A stretch of 64,000 nucleotides of DNA from Euphorbia lathyris (taxonomy: Eukaryota; Streptophyta; Magnoliopsida; Malpighiales; Euphorbiaceae), in the NCBI RefSeq assembly GCF_963576675.1, contig NC_088911.1:134109929-134173928 (forward strand), read 5' to 3'. Shown here one piece after another: positions 9,257 through 19,688 of this stretch; the stretch's first letter is position 1, and every line of letters starts with the position of its first letter. Both the position numbers and the translations under genes were made by a program. Below the pieces are notes generated by a model. The model searched no databases. It was not told the DNA's origin and saw only the letters and a program-made list of their open reading frames with translations.

Positions 9257-10036
9257 CTATTGCTTAGTGCTCTCTAACTCCTTCAAAGTGACCTCCAGCA
9301 TGGTATTGAAGCTATACTGAGCAATGAATGACTTTGCTAATTCCTTCCAATCCCTCTTCGTCACCATTGGTAATGCATGAAACCATGTGAGGGCAGCCCC
9401 CTCAAGATAAGTGTTAAACAGTCCTAGGACTTGATCATCAGTAAGGATCGTGTGCTTTATTACAGCGACATACTGATTCATGTGGGCAGTGGGATCCCCA
9501 GTTCCATCGAACTTTTTCATGTCAGGGAGCCGGAATTTCAAAGGCAAAGCCGTTGCCGATAAACAATTCTTCAAGTTATAAAAGTCCTGACTTCCGGAAC
9601 TTCCTCCCCGCAAGTCCCGCACCTCCTGCGTGATGTGTTGCTTCCATTCCTCTTCCTTAGCTTTCTCTTTTTCCAACTGTTTTCGGATATAATCCTGATA
9701 ATCCGCCTCATTCTCAAAGCGAGAGCCATCGTTTACCTCATTCTCAGCATGTTTACTGCCATTTTTATCATCTCTCATGGCCAGCTTAGCTAACTGGGCC
9801 GCTATCACCGCTAACTGTTCATTAATGTTGTTCACAGAGTTTTCCAATCCGGCCACTTTTTCGTCGGTCGCAGACATACTGGCTGAAGACTGAGTATACT
9901 CGGATGAAGATGATTCCGAAGCCACAACTGCCGATTCAGAACTGTCAATTTGTAACTGGTCAAACTGCCTAACTAGCCGACTGCTCTCTCGATACCACAA
10001 TCGCTTAATGATGACGTCTACGCGAACGGTATCCAT
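9257..10036 (-). CDS. Ty3/gypsy Gag, N-terminal part with capsid module 1
   Basis: 259 residues from ATG at 10036. The N-terminus is Ser-rich, then a coiled coil (NINEQLAVIAAQLAKL) and a charged KEKAKEEEWKQ helix lead into the retrotransposon Gag domain: LPDMKKFDGTGDPTAHMNQY, VLGLFNTYLEGAALTWFHAL, FIAQYSFN. The frame stops at a TAG (9257-9259) after ELESTKQ and then continues in the same frame with AGESFSDFVKRWR, the normal next block of this Gag family. The stop therefore interrupts the domain rather than ending it. The protein forms the virus-like particle that packages the element RNA. Confidence 0.9.
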   Translation of the reverse strand: MDTVRVDVIIKRLWYRESSRLVRQFDQLQIDSSESAVVASESSSSEYTQSSASMSATDEKVAGLENSVNNINEQLAVIAAQLAKLAMRDDKNGSKHAENEVNDGSRFENEADYQDYIRKQLEKEKAKEEEWKQHITQEVRDLRGGSSGSQDFYNLKNCLSATALPLKFRLPDMKKFDGTGDPTAHMNQYVAVIKHTILTDDQVLGLFNTYLEGAALTWFHALPMVTKRDWKELAKSFIAQYSFNTMLEVTLKELESTKQ

Positions 10037-11958
10037 TAGTATGTATGCATGATTTTATATGCATGATTCGTGGTGTGTGCGTTTATTTATTTACGATTAT
10101 AAGATAAGAAGAACAAACGTTAGTTCAATTACACGTATCACAACATCTCTCTTCCACCCTTATTCCTCCACACACTCGTTGGTCCAGATCTCTTTCCTAG
10201 GATTTTGGTTTTTGGCTCACATTGCGGTCCAGGGGACGCGTGATGCCATCGATTATTGCGGAAAAGTAAATCACCCATCAGACAATACAATTCGTTTTTG
10301 ACGTATCCACGTTCCGTGACTAAGAAATCGACCAAGTTGGATTGTCCTTTCGGAATAACTCGTCTTTTGTCCTTTCGTGAGACGTATTAGTTCGGGTTTT
10401 GACTCCCTTTGAGCGCATCTCAGTTTTTAGACATGGTACGAGTTATTCTTCTAGTCCAATCGTTCGTTATTGTCAATGACTCGTTCCCTTTTGTTCGCGC
10501 GGGTTCGTGTCTCGATTTTTGGATTACAACGGGATCTTTTAGATCTATCGAGAGACGTAACCACGTATTTATTTAGTGATGGAATCACTTTTGGATTTTA
10601 TTTTAGGGAACGGACTCATCGCGTAACGCGTTTGTTCTTAGCGTCGAGGATCCGTTTGCTCATTTTAGCTACGTGAAAAGACGGCGAGTCTTATTTTGAG
10701 CGCACGGTAACCTTTCGGCTAGCAACAGTTCGTTGTTCTTCCAAATCCATGGGATATATCATCTTAGTGTGGTTATAGAAAATCAACGTTTCGTTGAATC
10801 GCATGCCTATTCAAAGCGAGGATATCACCGTTCTCTTTCCTTTAGGCACGAATTAAACAAACACGTACATCGGGCCATATTTCTTGCAGTTTTGGTAACG
10901 GTCGAAATGATCGAGTCGTTAGTCAAAGCCCGCAGTCTCGTCCATATAGCGCAATTATATGGTTTGGCTTAATTCGGCTTCGAGATTTTAAACGGGGTAT
11001 ACATCCGTTCGAGGCACGTATTCAACGGCATTGGTTTATTTTCTTTAACTACGCTCGGGATTGACATATATCGTAAATTCGGAATGATTTTGGTCGTTTA
11101 GTTCATTTTTCTTTTCTTTTATTTTCTTAGTCACCTTTGCGGACACATCCATTTCTCTTAAGAACGACACGAGGCATAACGTAAAAGCTCGTCTTTTATT
11201 CGGAAGGGACGGGCTACTTGTGCGAAACTTTTCACGTTACGACAGGGTCGTTCAAGACAGAAATGTTCTTCGTTTTCGTTTCGTCATGATCTCGTTTTAT
11301 CCCAACTTATTTAAAGAATGTGAATAACGGCTACTGTTAATATAGTCTTTTGTATCGAGATGTAACTATCCTTAACACCGAACCGATTCATACTAATACG
11401 TGCTTACGTCATAACACATTTCCTGAACATGTGCCTTCGTCGGGACACAGAAAGGGACAAGGCGGGCCGCACATGTTCATTCATACGAGATGACTAAGTC
11501 GTCTTTAGTTTAAATCGTTTCGATGTTTTAGGGTAATTAGTATGTCGACTCAAGAGTATATATTAACGCATCATTTCATTTTCTTTACATACTTTAGGAT
11601 TTAGACACGTATCATGGCGATTTGAAAACACGAACTGATTCATTTATCACATCAAAAATAGCAGCGGGTAATCCTATGGAAACTTCTAAGGCTACTATAT
11701 GCTGACACGGCTGACCGCGGGACCTCACAGGACCGCACAAATTCGCCCCTAACGAATGGATGGGGACCCTTTGGCGCCTTACTGTAAGGGGGAACTTACA
11801 CTAGCCTCTTTCGAGCGACGAATGGACTCTCGCTATAGGTTTCGCGAAAATTACCCAAAGGGTTTGCAATAATGCGCATGAATGCATACGAAAAGAAGTA
11901 AAACGATCCGTCCCCGTTAAGGGCTTAATACACGCCTTCCGGAATCAAATTTCTCGCT
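10037..11958 (-). other. Untranslated leader of the Tat-like element
   Basis: About 1.9 kb between the primer-binding site and the gag start. I find only short ORFs (under 80 codons) with no family resemblance. Ogre elements carry an extra ORF here; none is evident in this copy. Confidence 0.6.
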
Positions 11959-11976
11959 TCCCCAGCAGAGTCGCCA
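11959..11976 (-). other. Primer-binding site
   Basis: On the minus strand the sequence is TGGCGACTCTGCTGGGGA, two bases inside the LTR end. It is the tRNA-complementary site commonly seen in Tat/Ogre elements and probably pairs with an Arg tRNA; the tRNA assignment is from memory of the family. Confidence 0.8.
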
Positions 11977-13079
11977 GTTGTTAGACGAGGTGCCGCGGCC
12001 TAATCTCCCGGGCGGACCGGGGGGTGGACACCTCATGGCGACGTAAGCGGTGATTGGCGCCGAAAGCAACCAATCGTGGAATCAAGCTGCTCGGCAGGAC
12101 CGGAGCTCGGAGATATGGAAGAATCGCCACCCACGAATGGGAAAATGAACACCGATCCCTTGTGGGAGACCGGTGTGGGTTCGGGAAACTTAGGTACGAG
12201 CCGAGAAGACTAGCTCCTTTCCGGAGAAAGGCTACTAGGCACCCCGACATCGCCCGGTTATGAACCACCGGCCTCCTGCTCAGCATGTTAGGCGATAACG
12301 GACTAATCGTATACTTCTTTAAGTTTAAAATTCATTTGAAACCTTTTCTTTCTCTTTTTGGAAACCGTTTTGAGCATATATTATTGAAAAGCCACATTAG
12401 TAAAGAATCACCCATTTATATTATACATACACAGAGAAGGGGGGAGAAAGAAGTGATTTATTCAAAAGCTTTAAATTAAGTCTAATTCAATCGTTTTGGA
12501 TTTCCGAACTACCAAAAATGGATCATAGTCAATAACGGAAATTCCTAAAACAACGTTTTTATTTTAAAACGTTATTCGGAAATTCTTTTAAATTAAAACT
12601 TATAATTACAACGTTTCTAACACCCGAACTACCTTTTTATCGGATCACGGTTCGTATTGGGATATCAAAACGAGGTTTTGTATTTTAAAGCAAAACCGAA
12701 TTTTATTCAACACGAGACGGGAATTAAATAACTACGAAAAATTAAATAAAACGTGATAAATAAATAAATGACAAAATAAATAAAATTATAACATAAAAAT
12801 AAATAAAGGAAAAGAAATAAATTAAATAAAATAAAACGACTCTAGTCATCGGATAATACCTCAAGTTCGGTATTTGACAGTCGAAGTCGATTGATTCCAC
12901 GAGTCGTGATTTTCCGGTTTTTTGTGTTTTTTAGTAAAAATTTAACTTCGGGAAATTCGGAATTTTTGAGAAAAAAAATATTTTTCTCAAAAAAAAAATC
13001 ACTTTCTCTCTCTAAAAATGTTTAGAGTGAGAAAGGCTCCAAAATTCTCCTCCTCCCTCAAATGCATGGGGATCCGTGC

Positions 13080-13087
13080 CTTTTATA
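13080..13087 (-). promoter_or_regulatory. TATA box of the LTR promoter
   Basis: TATAAAAG on the minus strand, in the middle of the LTR and just downstream of the palindrome array. Transcription is expected to start about 30 bases further left, near 13050. Confidence 0.7.
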
Positions 13088-13147
13088 GGCAAACGGGTCC
13101 CCGGACCAATGGGTGACGCCCGAGTAAAATCGGGCGTCGCCCAAAGG

Positions 13148-13386
13148 GTTGGGCGGCCGCCCAACCTTGCGTTGGGCTACCGCCCAACATTGTTGGGTGG
13201 CCGCCCAACCTCGCGTTGGGCTACCGCCCAACATTGTTGGGCGGCCGCCCAACGATTGTTGGGCGATCGCCCAACGATTGTTGGGCGGTCGCCCAACAGC
13301 GTTGGGCGAGCGCCCAACGCGAGGTTGGGCGCGCGCGCCCAACTGTCGTTGGGCGTCCGCCCGACGCGGTTGGGCGCTCGCCCAAC
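13148..13386. repeat. Array of eleven 18-20 bp palindromes in U3
   Basis: Eleven copies of GTTGGGC-N4-GCCCAAC. They start at 13148, 13171, 13192, 13215, 13236, 13258, 13280, 13301, 13324 (six-base centre), 13348 and 13369, separated by 3-5 bases. Arms are almost invariant: unit 3 has TGGGT and unit 10 ends CCCGAC. Centres differ (GGCC, TACC, GATC, GGTC, GAGC, GTCC, GCTC). A longer flanking inverted repeat lies at 13111-13142. The array ends about 60 bp upstream of the TATA box. Confidence 0.95.
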
Positions 13387-13433
13387 GACCGCTGGGGCGC
13401 GTCTCGCACCGTCGGGCGTGCATGCCCCCACGG

Positions 13434-13523
13434 CCGTCGAGCTCGCGTTCCGCGCCGTCGGGCGCTCACGCGTCGTGACCGTCGGGCTCGCGTTCTGCAC
13501 CGTCGGGCGTCCACGCGTTGTGA
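13434..13523. repeat. Two 45 bp direct repeats in U3
   Basis: Positions 13434-13478 and 13479-13523 are near-identical GC-rich tandem copies containing GTCGGGCG. They lie upstream of the palindrome array in the transcription direction. Confidence 0.8.
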
Positions 13524-13725
13524 CCACCGAGCATCGAGCGCGCGCTTTGCGTCGTCGAGCGGGTGTCCGACTGTCGTCGGCCGCCGCTAAGCACTCGCAC
13601 TACGCACATCACAGCAGCGACCCACTGTAACTATTTATTTTATTTTTTCGAAACTTCCGGAATCAATCGCTTTAACCGTCTTGTTTTCAGGTTTTCGTCA
13701 CAGGTCCTCCGACTCGGTGTCTACA

Positions 13726-14127
13726 CCTGAAATGCTCAACTGAGGGTTTCACTCCAGACCAAGCTTCTTCTGGTGTGCCGCCTTGCACTGCTGAAGTAGG
13801 GCACCTGTTGAGCACATAGAACACCCAGTTCACTGCCTCAGGCCAGAAATTCCTTGGCACCTCCTTCTCAATAAGCAGACTTCTTGCCATGTTTATAACG
13901 GTTCTGTTTTTCCTCTCTGCAACTCCTTTTTGCTGAGGCGTGTAAGCTGTGGTGAGATGACTTTTTATGCCATTTTCTCTACAAAAAGCATTGAACTCAT
14001 TTGATGTAAATTCTCCTCCACTGTCAGTTCTCAAGCATTTCACAACTAATCTAGACTCCTTTTCAACACAACTTCTAAATTGCTTAAATATAGTAAATGC
14101 ATCACTTTTATAGGCAAGGAAATACAC
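13726..14127 (-). pseudogene. Copia integrase core, interrupted
   Basis: LRTDSGGEFTSNEF and QQKGVAERKNRTVINMARSL carry the second Asp and the Glu of the DDE triad. The frame runs to VEHFR and then into the Tat LTR at 13725. The apparent extension of the ORF into 13687-13725 is chance translation of LTR sequence. Confidence 0.9.
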
Positions 14128-14189
14128 CCACGCTTTCCTACTAAAATCATCAATGAAGCTTATAAAATACCTCTTTTAACCATGAGACA

Positions 14190-14501
14190 TTAGAGAGATG
14201 GGACCACATATGTCTGCATGTATGAGTTCCAAAGGTTGGCTGCTCTCCACATAGCTTTCTTAGGTATGATTTCCCTATGTTGCTTGCCCTTTAAACATTC
14301 AGTGCACACAGCTGTGCTCTCTCCAAGACTTGGTAAGCCTCTTACCATATTGTTGCTCTGTAATGCTTGAAGGCCGGTGTAGATTAAGTGTCCAAATCTG
14401 CAGTGCCAGAGATGTGCAGCTTCTTGGGCATCGGTTTGAAAACATTGTTCCTTTATTGCATTGCTGTTCGAGATTAAGATGAACATCCTGTTAGCCGTCA
14501 T
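14190..14501 (-). pseudogene. Copia pre-integrase zinc domain (GAG_pre-integrs)
   Basis: HLWHCRFGHLIYTGLQAL and CTECLKGKQHR give the HHCC zinc-binding pattern that precedes copia integrase. The last part is out of frame (a frameshift near 14270). Confidence 0.85.
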
Positions 14502-14507
14502 CTTACT

Positions 14508-14879
14508 CTAAAAAATGAGGCCTTTAGAAGGATGATAGATGCGACATTCATTGTTCTTGATCAGAAATGCCAAGCCTTTTTCTTGAAGTTTTCCAATGAT
14601 GAGCAAATTATTCCGCAGCTCAGAGACATAGAATACATTTTGAATAACATAGCTTGCTCTTTCAAAATTTAGTCTCACACTGCCCTTGCCAACTACCTTG
14701 ATCTTCATATGATTTCCCAGGCTGATGTCTCGTTTGAACCCTTCCTCAATGGCACAAAATAGAGAGGTGTCTCCGCACATGTGGTTGTTACACCCACTGT
14801 CTAAGAACCACACATCCTGCATTTTTGCTTCAGCAGCTTCAATATATTCCATAAGAAACATCTCTTCATCTTCATTCAA
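14508..14879 (-). pseudogene. Copia aspartic protease
   Basis: VWFLDSGCNNHMCGD contains the DSG active site of copia proteases. It is followed by KIKVVGKGSVRL and NLLIIGKLQEKG blocks. It ends with a stop before the pre-integrase zinc domain. Confidence 0.88.
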
Positions 14880-15101
14880 CTCAACATAGTTAACTTACTT
14901 CCCCAAATTGGAACACTCATACTGAAAGTGGCCCAATTGATGACACCTGTAGCATTCAATGGTTGCCTTATTGAAATTATGACGCCCCCGACCACGTCCT
15001 CTTCCTCCTTTGAAGGCATTTCTCCCTCACCCTTGATTGCTGCCGCCTTCACTGTAAGATACTGCTAGTGCTTGCTCCTCATCAGGTTCTTTCTTGAACT
15101 T

Positions 15102-15407
15102 CTATTCATGGACCAAGAGAGAACTTTGTAAGGCGTCTATAGAAAGTTCATCAACATCCTTAGCTTCCTCAATGGAACACACAATATATTTCCATCTCTC
15201 CATCAATGTCCGCATGATTTTCTCTACAATTTTGAGATCATCCATGTCTTCTCTGCAATTTCGCATGTCATTAGCGATGACCATCACCCGGTCAAAGTAA
15301 TCATTGATTGATTCACCTTGTTTCATGGCCAAGACCTCGAACTCCCTTCGAAGCTGATTGAGTTGAGCGCGCTGAACTTGAGCATTCCTCTGATATTTGA
15401 TCTTCAT
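15102..15407 (-). pseudogene. Copia Gag, UBN2 part
   Basis: Continues the preceding segment: MKIKYQRNAQVQRAQLNQL, ESINDYFDRVMVIANDMR and DDLKIVEKIMRTL are diagnostic of the UBN2 Gag domain. Beyond its stop, further decayed gag runs to about 14890 with an RGRGRGR stretch and a CX2CX4HX4C zinc knuckle (CYRCHQLGHFQYEC). Confidence 0.88.
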
Positions 15408-15419
15408 CGAATCCCATAA

Positions 15420-15764
15420 CTACTTAGACGTCTCCTTCTTTGTTATGGTTTTCAGAATTGATTTGTCTAGAGATTGAAACAAATAATTCTTTGCCTTTAG
15501 GTCCTTGAGTTTCATCTCGTCTAGGACCTTCTTCTGGGCATTTTTCAGAGCAACACCTTCTCTGGGCAGAGTATAGCCTGTCTCCACCACGGTCCAATAC
15601 TCTTTTGATCGAAGGAGGTTTTCCATGACCATACTCCAGTGATCATAATCCCCATCAAATTTGGGAATTGAAGGTGTTGAGAAACCACCATTCTTCTCCT
15701 CAGATCCCATGTTGACTCTCTTGTGTTTCTCTTGGAAGCACTCTCTAGGGGTTTTTTTTAACAC
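15420..15764 (-). pseudogene. Copia Gag, N-terminal half
   Basis: Most likely start is the internal Met of MGSEEKNGGF. Blocks KFDGDYDHWSMVMENLLRS and YWTVVETGY are typical of copia Gag (DUF4219/UBN2 region). It ends in a stop where the family continues with LWDSMKIKYQ, which is found in frame just beyond, so the stop is a mutation. Confidence 0.85.
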
Positions 15765-15802
15765 TCAATCTCCCTATGAAGTCTCTCTGCTTTGATACTA
15801 GA

Positions 15803-15946
15803 TGTTAACAATTAGAGATTTTGGCAACTGACATGTCTTTCATTGAATTGGAAATGCTATTAAATAGCATTCAAAGATAATTGACCACTCCTAATTAGTG
15901 GCTTGCAAACAAGCTACGTGTTAACAGAATCAGAATCAAATAAGAT
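15803..15946 (-). repeat. 5' LTR of copia element 1 (proximal part)
   Basis: Starts TGTTAACA on the plus strand next to the primer-binding site. It is interrupted at 15947 by a CACTA element and appears to resume at 16852; its outer limit is not clear. Confidence 0.55.
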
Positions 15947-16851
15947 CACTACAACAAATATCTAATATTGTGACGAAAATTCGTCTGACAAAATAATTTG
16001 TCACAATTAATGTACTTATTGTGACAAAAAAAAATAATTAGTAAAAAAATATAAAAATTCCAAACAAAATTATGACAAAATAATGTTTTGTCCAAATATT
16101 TATCACAATAAAGCACCAGTCAATCAATATTATGATAAAAAAAAATTGTCACACATTTTTGTCATAAATACATAATCTTGTGACAAAAATTCATACGTAA
16201 AAATAAATTTTTTTATCACAACTAATGTATTTATTGTGATCAAATAATAATTAGTAAGAAAAGATAGAAAAATCAAAAGAAATCGTGAGAAAAAAATATT
16301 TTGTCGAAATATTTATCAAAAGAAAGTAGAACTTAATACGTATTATGATAAAAACAAATTGCCACGTCATTTTTTGTCATAAATATATAAAGATGTAACG
16401 AAACATTCATACGATAAAATAACTGTTTTCGCAATTAATGTACTTATTATGACAAAATTACAATTAATAAAAAAATGAAAAAACAAAACCAAATTATGAC
16501 AGTAATATTTATCAAATTAGACTAATCTATTGTTTCGAAAATCAATTTACGAATTTTCATATTTATTTGGGGATTAGAATGTGTCAGATATTAATATAAG
16601 ATATACGATCAAGCATTAACCATCTTGAGCTTTTAGTTCAAACGGTTCCATAACATGGTATTAGAGTTGCTTGGACCAAACGGTCGAGGGTTCGAGTCCT
16701 AGCAACCTCATAAATTTGTAAAATTAAAAACACATGGCGGATTGGGTCTGTGTTGTACACGCTGCGAGTCCTAACAAGAAGTTTCTTACGACAAAAATAT
16801 AACTTATTTTGACAAATTAAATTATCGCAACAAGCTTGAATTCTTGTAGTG
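15947..16851. mobile_element. Non-autonomous CACTA (En/Spm) element, about 905 bp
   Basis: Terminal repeats CACTACAACAAATATC at the left and CACTACAAGAATTC (inverted) at the right. Subterminal TTGTGAC/GTCACAA words repeat on both sides. Flanking triplets GAT and AAT differ at one base, so the 3 bp duplication is imperfect. No coding sequence. It lies in the LTR of copia element 1. A tRNA-like block sits inside it at about 16620-16735. Confidence 0.75.
16620..16735 (+). repeat. tRNA-like or primer-site-like block inside the CACTA element
   Basis: Contains ATGGTATTAGAGTTGC and a perfect pol III B-box-like GGTTCGAGTCC at about 16690. It could be a SINE fragment or a retroelement primer-site relic. 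The origin is not resolved. Confidence 0.35.
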
Positions 16852-17250
16852 AATGCTACAGATCCCTACAAAATAGGATATGAACTAAATAACATAAACT
16901 GCAAGGACTAAGTCAAATATTGCTAATAATTCAAATACTGCTAATAAAAAAGAGAAAAAAATATTCATATAAACATAAAAATATTATTATCTAAAAACTG
17001 TTCCGACACTTAAGGAAAAAATATTAAAATTTATATTAAATGTCCTTTTAATTTTTTTATAACCATTCCATGAAATATTAATGATATTAAGGAAAAATTA
17101 TTACATGGATCCCTATTTTTTGGGGCCCCGTCATGTATTTGCTAATTCATATTTTTTACTTTCCTCGAGATCAATGAATAGATGAATGGAAGAAATAAAG
17201 AATTTTAATATTAAATATTTGATGACTTTTATTGAATTGTATGGATTATG
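16852..17250. other. AT-rich stretch without genes
   Basis: The first part probably continues the interrupted copia LTR. I see no gene or clear element end. Confidence 0.4.
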
Positions 17251-17954
17251 TTTTTTTTTTTTTGACAACCAACGATGCATATATTAAGAATCAAGAAGAA
17301 GCGTATTACAAATAAAATCAGGGGTATAGAAAACCACTCACCCCGATGTAAAGGTAAAATACTACTTCTAGTTAACAAATGAGCAACAGAATTTGCGGAA
17401 CGACAGAAAAATCGAATAGAGCAGTTAAAAAACTCGTTCAATGAAAAATGACAATCATTGGCTAAGGCGTTAAAAGGAGACGAAACCTCTAACGGGCAGG
17501 CCATAGACTGCACCATGATCAAAAAATCTGATTCAATGATTACATCCTTCCATTCACGGTCTTTGACCCAACTGAGAGCTTCACGGACCGATAGTGCTTC
17601 AATAAACGATGCATCTTGATAACTCTGCAAGATACCATTTTTAGCCGCAACAAACCGGCCCAACTCGTCCCGAACGATACACCCAAACCCAGCCACATTC
17701 TCGTCCGTAAACGAAGCACCATCCACATTTAGTTTTAGAAAGCCTGCTGGAGGCCGCTGCCACACCGTCGGGCTTGGCACAGCCGGACTGCCTGAAGGAG
17801 AAACCGGCGCCTGCGCTCTCTTCCAGGCCTGTAGAAAGGAACCGGTCGAATGGTACAGGATCAAGGCTTGTGAATCCTTCTGATTCCACACAATGTCGTT
17901 TCTATAACACCAAATAATCCACCATAGTACCGCTACAAGCTCAACAAGCTCCAC
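17229..17954 (-). pseudogene. LINE RNase H domain (RVT_3)
   Basis: LKLNVDGASF, GCIVRDELGRFV, FIEALSVREALSW and VIIESDFLIMV carry the Asp, Glu and Asp of RNase H, followed by SANSVAHLL. In plant LINEs this domain ends ORF2. The last residues of the ORF read through the A-tail. Confidence 0.85.
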
Positions 17955-18400
17955 CGGTTTAGAGAAGATCTAGCCCCCATAATAAAAAATGTTATGAAAT
18001 TGAGTTTCCACATCCCCAATAGGCGAAAGAGTCCAAATAGCTCGAGCCATAGTACATTTGAGAAAAATATGATAAGAATCTTCCACCGCCCCATGACAAA
18101 GCTCACATAAATCTGAGATTGGAACCATCCGAGCTTTCAGCGCAACTTTAGAGGGGAAACAGTTAGCAAGAACCCGCCAAAGAAGGTTCTTAACCTTAGG
18201 GGGCACTTTAAGATTCCAAATTCTATTCCATACTGGAGAATTGATGAACCAATTTGTTCCAAATTCAGACATAAGCTTTCTGTACCCACTTTTAACTGTA
18301 TAGTTGCCCCGTCAATCATCTTTCCAGTATCACACATCATTATCGACCCTATTAGATAAAGGGATACAGAGAATAAGTTCTGCAGTCTGAGGAACAAAAA
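17251..18400 (-). mobile_element. 5'-truncated LINE (L1-like), 3' end of ORF2
   Basis: Minus-strand order is reverse-transcriptase-associated zinc region, then RNase H, then a short 3' end with an A-tail (T13 at 17251-17263). It is cut at about 18400, as usual for LINEs. Target duplication not identified. Confidence 0.85.
17970..18272 (-). pseudogene. LINE zf-RVT domain
   Basis: IWNLKVPPKVKNLLWRVL, CELCHGAVEDSYHIFLKC and a downstream A..IW are the classic plant LINE zinc-binding domain. A second frame further right (to 18397) shows the preceding SGYRKL region, so a frameshift or chance overlap exists there. A TAG at 17970 separates it from the RNase H segment in the same frame. Confidence 0.85.
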
Positions 18401-19618
18401 TGCCCGAAACTAAATTTGGGTCACATTAAATGTATGTATGCTTTGTTTTTTTTTGTTTTTTGGTAAGAATGTATGTATGCTTTGTTAATTTATGGTTTAT
18501 AATTTTTTTTTTTGTTATTTAATTTATATATTTAAATGCGGAACTGGCGTGAGATTAAGATTGTGAACTATTAAGGTAATTAGATTGTTTCAAAAAAAAA
18601 AAAAAAAAGTAATTAGATAAGACAAGTAGTTCAAAATATAACTAGTGTGACATTAAACATGGATACCATATCCATTGCCATATCCGTAAAGATAAATGAA
18701 TTAGTGGATCACCTATGAGATGAGCTTAATATAAAGAACCGACTTTTGGAAAGTGCCTGTAATGTTGGTGTTGATTTCCTAACCACTAGTAAAACTCATA
18801 TTGCTAGAAAAAGGGAATCAAATAATTTGACTGATTAAAAAATCTTTGGGATTCAATTATCAAGAAGTTATCATAAATTTTTATATCCATTTTCACGCAT
18901 TTTCAGTTATATATCACCAATTATAATGGTGTTAAAAATCCTTGAGTCTGTTGGATTTAGTTTTACTCAAGGTTGTAAAATTATTAGGCATCAGTTGGAC
19001 AAACAAGACATTTGGGATTAATAGGATTTATATTTTTCTTATTTATTATTAATAAATAATTTGTTATGTTGAAGGTTTCAATTGAGAATCCTAATGGATT
19101 TTTCTAACTTCTAAGAGACGGGTAATGAACCCGGATCTAATCAATAAGTAAATCAACATATTTAGGTTTACCTCTTATAGCGCATGTCTGTTGAATATCA
19201 GCGGAAGTAATTGATCTTGGTTCCGTATCACCAATCTAGGAGGTTACCACACCAAAGAAGTAATCACTCTTGATTCACGAACTAAGCACGAACCTCAAAG
19301 ACAAAGGAGAGAGAGAGAGGATGGAGCATAGGAGAGAGAGAAAGAGACAGTCTCTTTTCTATTATGATGTCTTAACTTGTGTTAGATTTTTAGACTCTGT
19401 AACTATCTATTTATAGCTAGGTTAAATCCTGACCATAACCCTGATCCTAATCAGACTAGGTTACGGACGGGCCATAAATGGATAAATAAATGGGTCAAAG
19501 CCTGTTTACTCCATTTATCCATATATATAAATGCAATTAAATATATATTATACTATCTGAAAACGTGTTATAAATATACGGATTATAATGTGAATATTAT
19601 AATCTCACACACACACAC

Positions 19619-19688
<70 letters not shown>

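Larger units (their letters stand above)
1..13725 (-). mobile_element. Tat/Ogre-like Ty3/gypsy LTR retrotransposon (3' LTR off the left edge)
   Basis: The element runs right to left: 5' LTR (11979-13725), primer-binding site, a leader of about 1.9 kb, gag, protease, RT, RNase H, a second (archaeal-like) RNase H, integrase, then an antisense PMD gene. The dual RNase H and the LTR termini TGTAGACACC...CTAACA fit the Tat lineage of Ty3/gypsy. The flank at 13726-13730 (minus strand TCAGG) is where the target duplication should lie, at the junction with a copia integrase frame. The 3' LTR and second target copy are not in the window, so the left limit is inferred. Confidence 0.85.
11979..13725 (-). 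repeat. 5' LTR of the Tat-like element (about 1747 bp)
   Basis: The minus-strand ends are TGTAGACACCGAG... and ...CGTCTAACA. It abuts the primer-binding site on one side and a copia frame on the other. The U3 part (13725 to about 13088) is GC-rich and holds a palindrome array; the TATA box is at 13080-13087. The R/U5 part is AT-rich at 12480-12850. The second LTR is outside the window, so insertion age cannot be estimated here. Confidence 0.85.
13726..15802 (-). mobile_element. Ty1/copia element 1 (gag, protease, start of integrase), cut by the Tat insertion
   Basis: Copia order is gag, protease, integrase, here running right to left. A primer-binding site resembling the initiator-Met type lies at 15791-15802 (TAGTATCAAAGC on the minus strand), next to an LTR end at 15803. 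The frame has several stops. It breaks off in the integrase at 13726, where the Tat LTR begins. The rest of pol must lie left of the window. Confidence 0.88.

Noticed and set aside
2642..10036. Endogenous pararetrovirus
   Set aside because: Integrase, LTR and primer-binding site are present and there is no movement or coat protein of the virus type, so it is an LTR retrotransposon.
10138..10972. Small ORFs in the Tat leader as an Ogre-type ORF1
   Set aside because: Under 80 codons, mixed strands and no similarity to ORF1.
13148..13386. CRISPR-like array
   Set aside because: Repeats are 18 bp palindromes with 3-5 bp gaps inside a plant LTR; there are no spacers of CRISPR size and no cas genes.
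13058..13630. Long overlapping ORFs in five frames over the LTR palindromes
   Set aside because: They arise because the GC-rich palindromes contain no stops; peptides are repeats such as WAxAQ and RPTxxG, with no family resemblance.
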